From Kitasatospora terrestris (GTDB taxonomy: Bacteria > Actinomycetota > Actinomycetes > Streptomycetales > Streptomycetaceae), in NCBI RefSeq assembly GCF_039542905.1, contig NZ_BAABIS010000001.1, positions 186,001 to 250,000 of the forward strand: DNA of 64,000 nucleotides. The letters run 5' to 3'. Under the pieces are notes generated by a model. The model had not been told where the DNA came from and did no database searches. It saw only the letters and a program-made list of their open reading frames with translations. Positions 62,722 to 64,000 of this stretch are shown piece by piece. Numbering within the stretch: position 1 is the first letter of the stretch; every line of letters starts with the position of its first letter. A program made the position numbers and the translations under genes.

Positions 62722-62765
62722 CTCGCATCAGCCATGTTTCACGGAGGGCACCGGCCATGTCAAGA

Positions 62766-62784
62766 CGATACGTGGCGTCTCGTG
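62766..62784. promoter_or_regulatory. Palindromic operator, copy 2
   Basis: ACGATACGTGGCGTCTCGT, 13 bp before the ATG of the TetR gene; 63 bp (six helical turns) from copy 1. Position over the start region suits autorepression. Confidence 0.55.
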
Positions 62785-62797
62785 AGAGAATCCAGGC

Positions 62798-63379
62798 ATG
62801 CCTCCCGCACCGAACCCGGAACTGCGCAACCAGCGGTCCCACCGCGCCATCCTCGACGCAGCGCTGGAACTGACCACCCGCGACGGCTACACCAAGGTCA
62901 CCGTGGAGGCCATCGCCCAGGCCGCCGGGGTCGGCAAACAGACCATCTACCGCTGGTGGCCCAGCAAGGCCGCCGTCGTCCTCGAAGCGCTCAACGACCT
63001 GACGGGGCCGGCCGGTCGGGTGCCGGACACCGGCGACGTCGCCGCCGACATCACCGTCGCGGCCCAGGCCGTCACGCACATGCTCGGCACGGACCTCGGC
63101 ACCGTGTGGCGCGGCCTGGTGGCGGACGCCCAGGGCGACCCCCGCCTCGCCGAGGACCTGCGCGAGAGCTTCTTCGAGCCCCGGATCGCCCGCTGGCAGG
63201 AACGCCTCGACACGGCCGTCCGGGCGGGCCAGCTCCGCACCGACGTCCCCACCCGGACCATCGTCGAGCTGCTCTTCGGCCCCATCTACTACCGCCTGCT
63301 CCTGGGCACCGACCGGCTCGACCCGGAGAACACCGCCGCCCGCGTCGACTACCTGCTCAACGGCGTCGGGCAGCGCTGA
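62798..63379 (+). CDS. TetR-family transcriptional regulator
   Basis: 193 residues. HTH in 'GYTKVTVEAIAQAAGVGKQTIYRWWPSKAAVVLEAL' (about 30-65), then a C-terminal ligand domain with 'FFEPRIARWQERLDTAVRAGQLRTDVPTRTIVELLFGPIYYRLLL', typical of the TetR_C_16-like group. Probably represses itself and possibly a neighbour. GAGAGAA lies before the ATG. Confidence 0.93.
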   Translation: MPPAPNPELRNQRSHRAILDAALELTTRDGYTKVTVEAIAQAAGVGKQTIYRWWPSKAAVVLEALNDLTGPAGRVPDTGDVAADITVAAQAVTHMLGTDLGTVWRGLVADAQGDPRLAEDLRESFFEPRIARWQERLDTAVRAGQLRTDVPTRTIVELLFGPIYYRLLLGTDRLDPENTAARVDYLLNGVGQR

Positions 63380-63381
63380 AC

Positions 63382-63425
63382 CCGGGGCTCCCTCTTCGCC
63401 GGCGTCGGCGAAGAGGGAGCCCCGG
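63382..63425. terminator. Very strong bidirectional hairpin
   Basis: Perfect 19-bp stem (63382-63400 with 63407-63425, 6-nt loop) between the convergent TetR and GH16 genes. Confidence 0.85.
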
Positions 63426-63500
63426 TGAAGTGGCCCCGGCGTCCGGCACGATGCCCGTCGGCAGCCCGGGGCCGGACGGACCGGCCCCGGGCGCCGGGGG

Positions 63501-64000
<500 letters not shown>

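Larger units (their letters stand above)
62350..62797. other. Intergenic region before the TetR gene
   Basis: 448 bp. Holds a bulged hairpin (62539-62559) and two matched palindromes (62703-62721, 62766-62784). A weak 47-codon minus-strand frame (62482-62625) is not convincing. Confidence 0.5.

Noticed and set aside
62757..62870. 37-codon ORF with GGAGGG upstream, overlapping the TetR start
   Set aside because: Out of frame with TetR, contains the operator copy 2, and its product has no recognisable features.

Overview
The window is about 64 kb of very GC-rich DNA (well over 70 percent by eye). It has Streptomyces-type codon use, many GTG starts, 1-4 nt stop/start overlaps, and families typical of Streptomycetaceae: a SARP/AfsR regulator, class F sortase plus excalibur protein, SpoIIE-type phosphatase, a HupS-like HU with a lysine-rich tail, a DUF4265 protein and 'DL-RV--ALC' leader peptides. 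The most likely host is Streptomyces or Kitasatospora. No rRNA, CRISPR array, phage module or integrase was seen.

Region 1 (1-28.8 kb) is mostly housekeeping and accessory single genes: a phosphoribosyltransferase, a secreted protein, an orphan PD-(D/E)XK-like protein, small membrane proteins, DoxX, an alpha/beta hydrolase carrying an intact IS5-family element inserted exactly at its stop codon, two YihY/BrkB proteins, an MFS transporter, hemerythrin, a GAF-SpoIIE phosphatase and a Ser/Thr kinase. At 16.5-16.8 kb there are three minus-strand tRNA genes (Tyr-GTA, a Ser-GGA-like one and Gln-CTG) with unusual sequence features. An excalibur/sortase pair, an OmpR-type two-component system, an Mrr-like protein, a TerD fusion, a membrane pseudokinase and a cold-shock protein follow.

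Region 2 (29.8-52.6 kb) is the most coherent part and appears devoted to scavenging organic sulfur. A minus-strand operon encodes three luciferase-like (LLM) flavin monooxygenases and a DUF1684 protein. Divergent from it, a plus-strand set encodes a polar amino-acid (cystine-type) ABC transporter and a GNAT acetyltransferase. A short Cys-containing leader peptide precedes each of the two. A ROK regulator, a third leader-like ORF, and a long plus-strand operon follow: TauD-like dioxygenase, SsuA/C/B-type ABC importer, SsuD-like LLM, flavin reductase, an NtaA/DmoA-type LLM, a 1335-residue fused ABC exporter and an aldo/keto reductase with a frameshift near its end. Import, oxidative C-S cleavage with a dedicated flavin reductase, and leader-peptide control by cysteine supply form the working model.

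Region 3 (52.7-64 kb) returns to mixed genes: a GIY-YIG protein, a large SARP-NB-ARC-TPR regulator, small hypothetical genes, a HU protein with a long basic tail, Nudix, SDR, DUF1877, a TetR regulator with two matching palindromes upstream, and a secreted GH16 glycanase cut by the window end. Three probable frameshifts (near 140, 52,506 and 58,356) and one decayed helicase-associated fragment show local gene decay or base-call errors.
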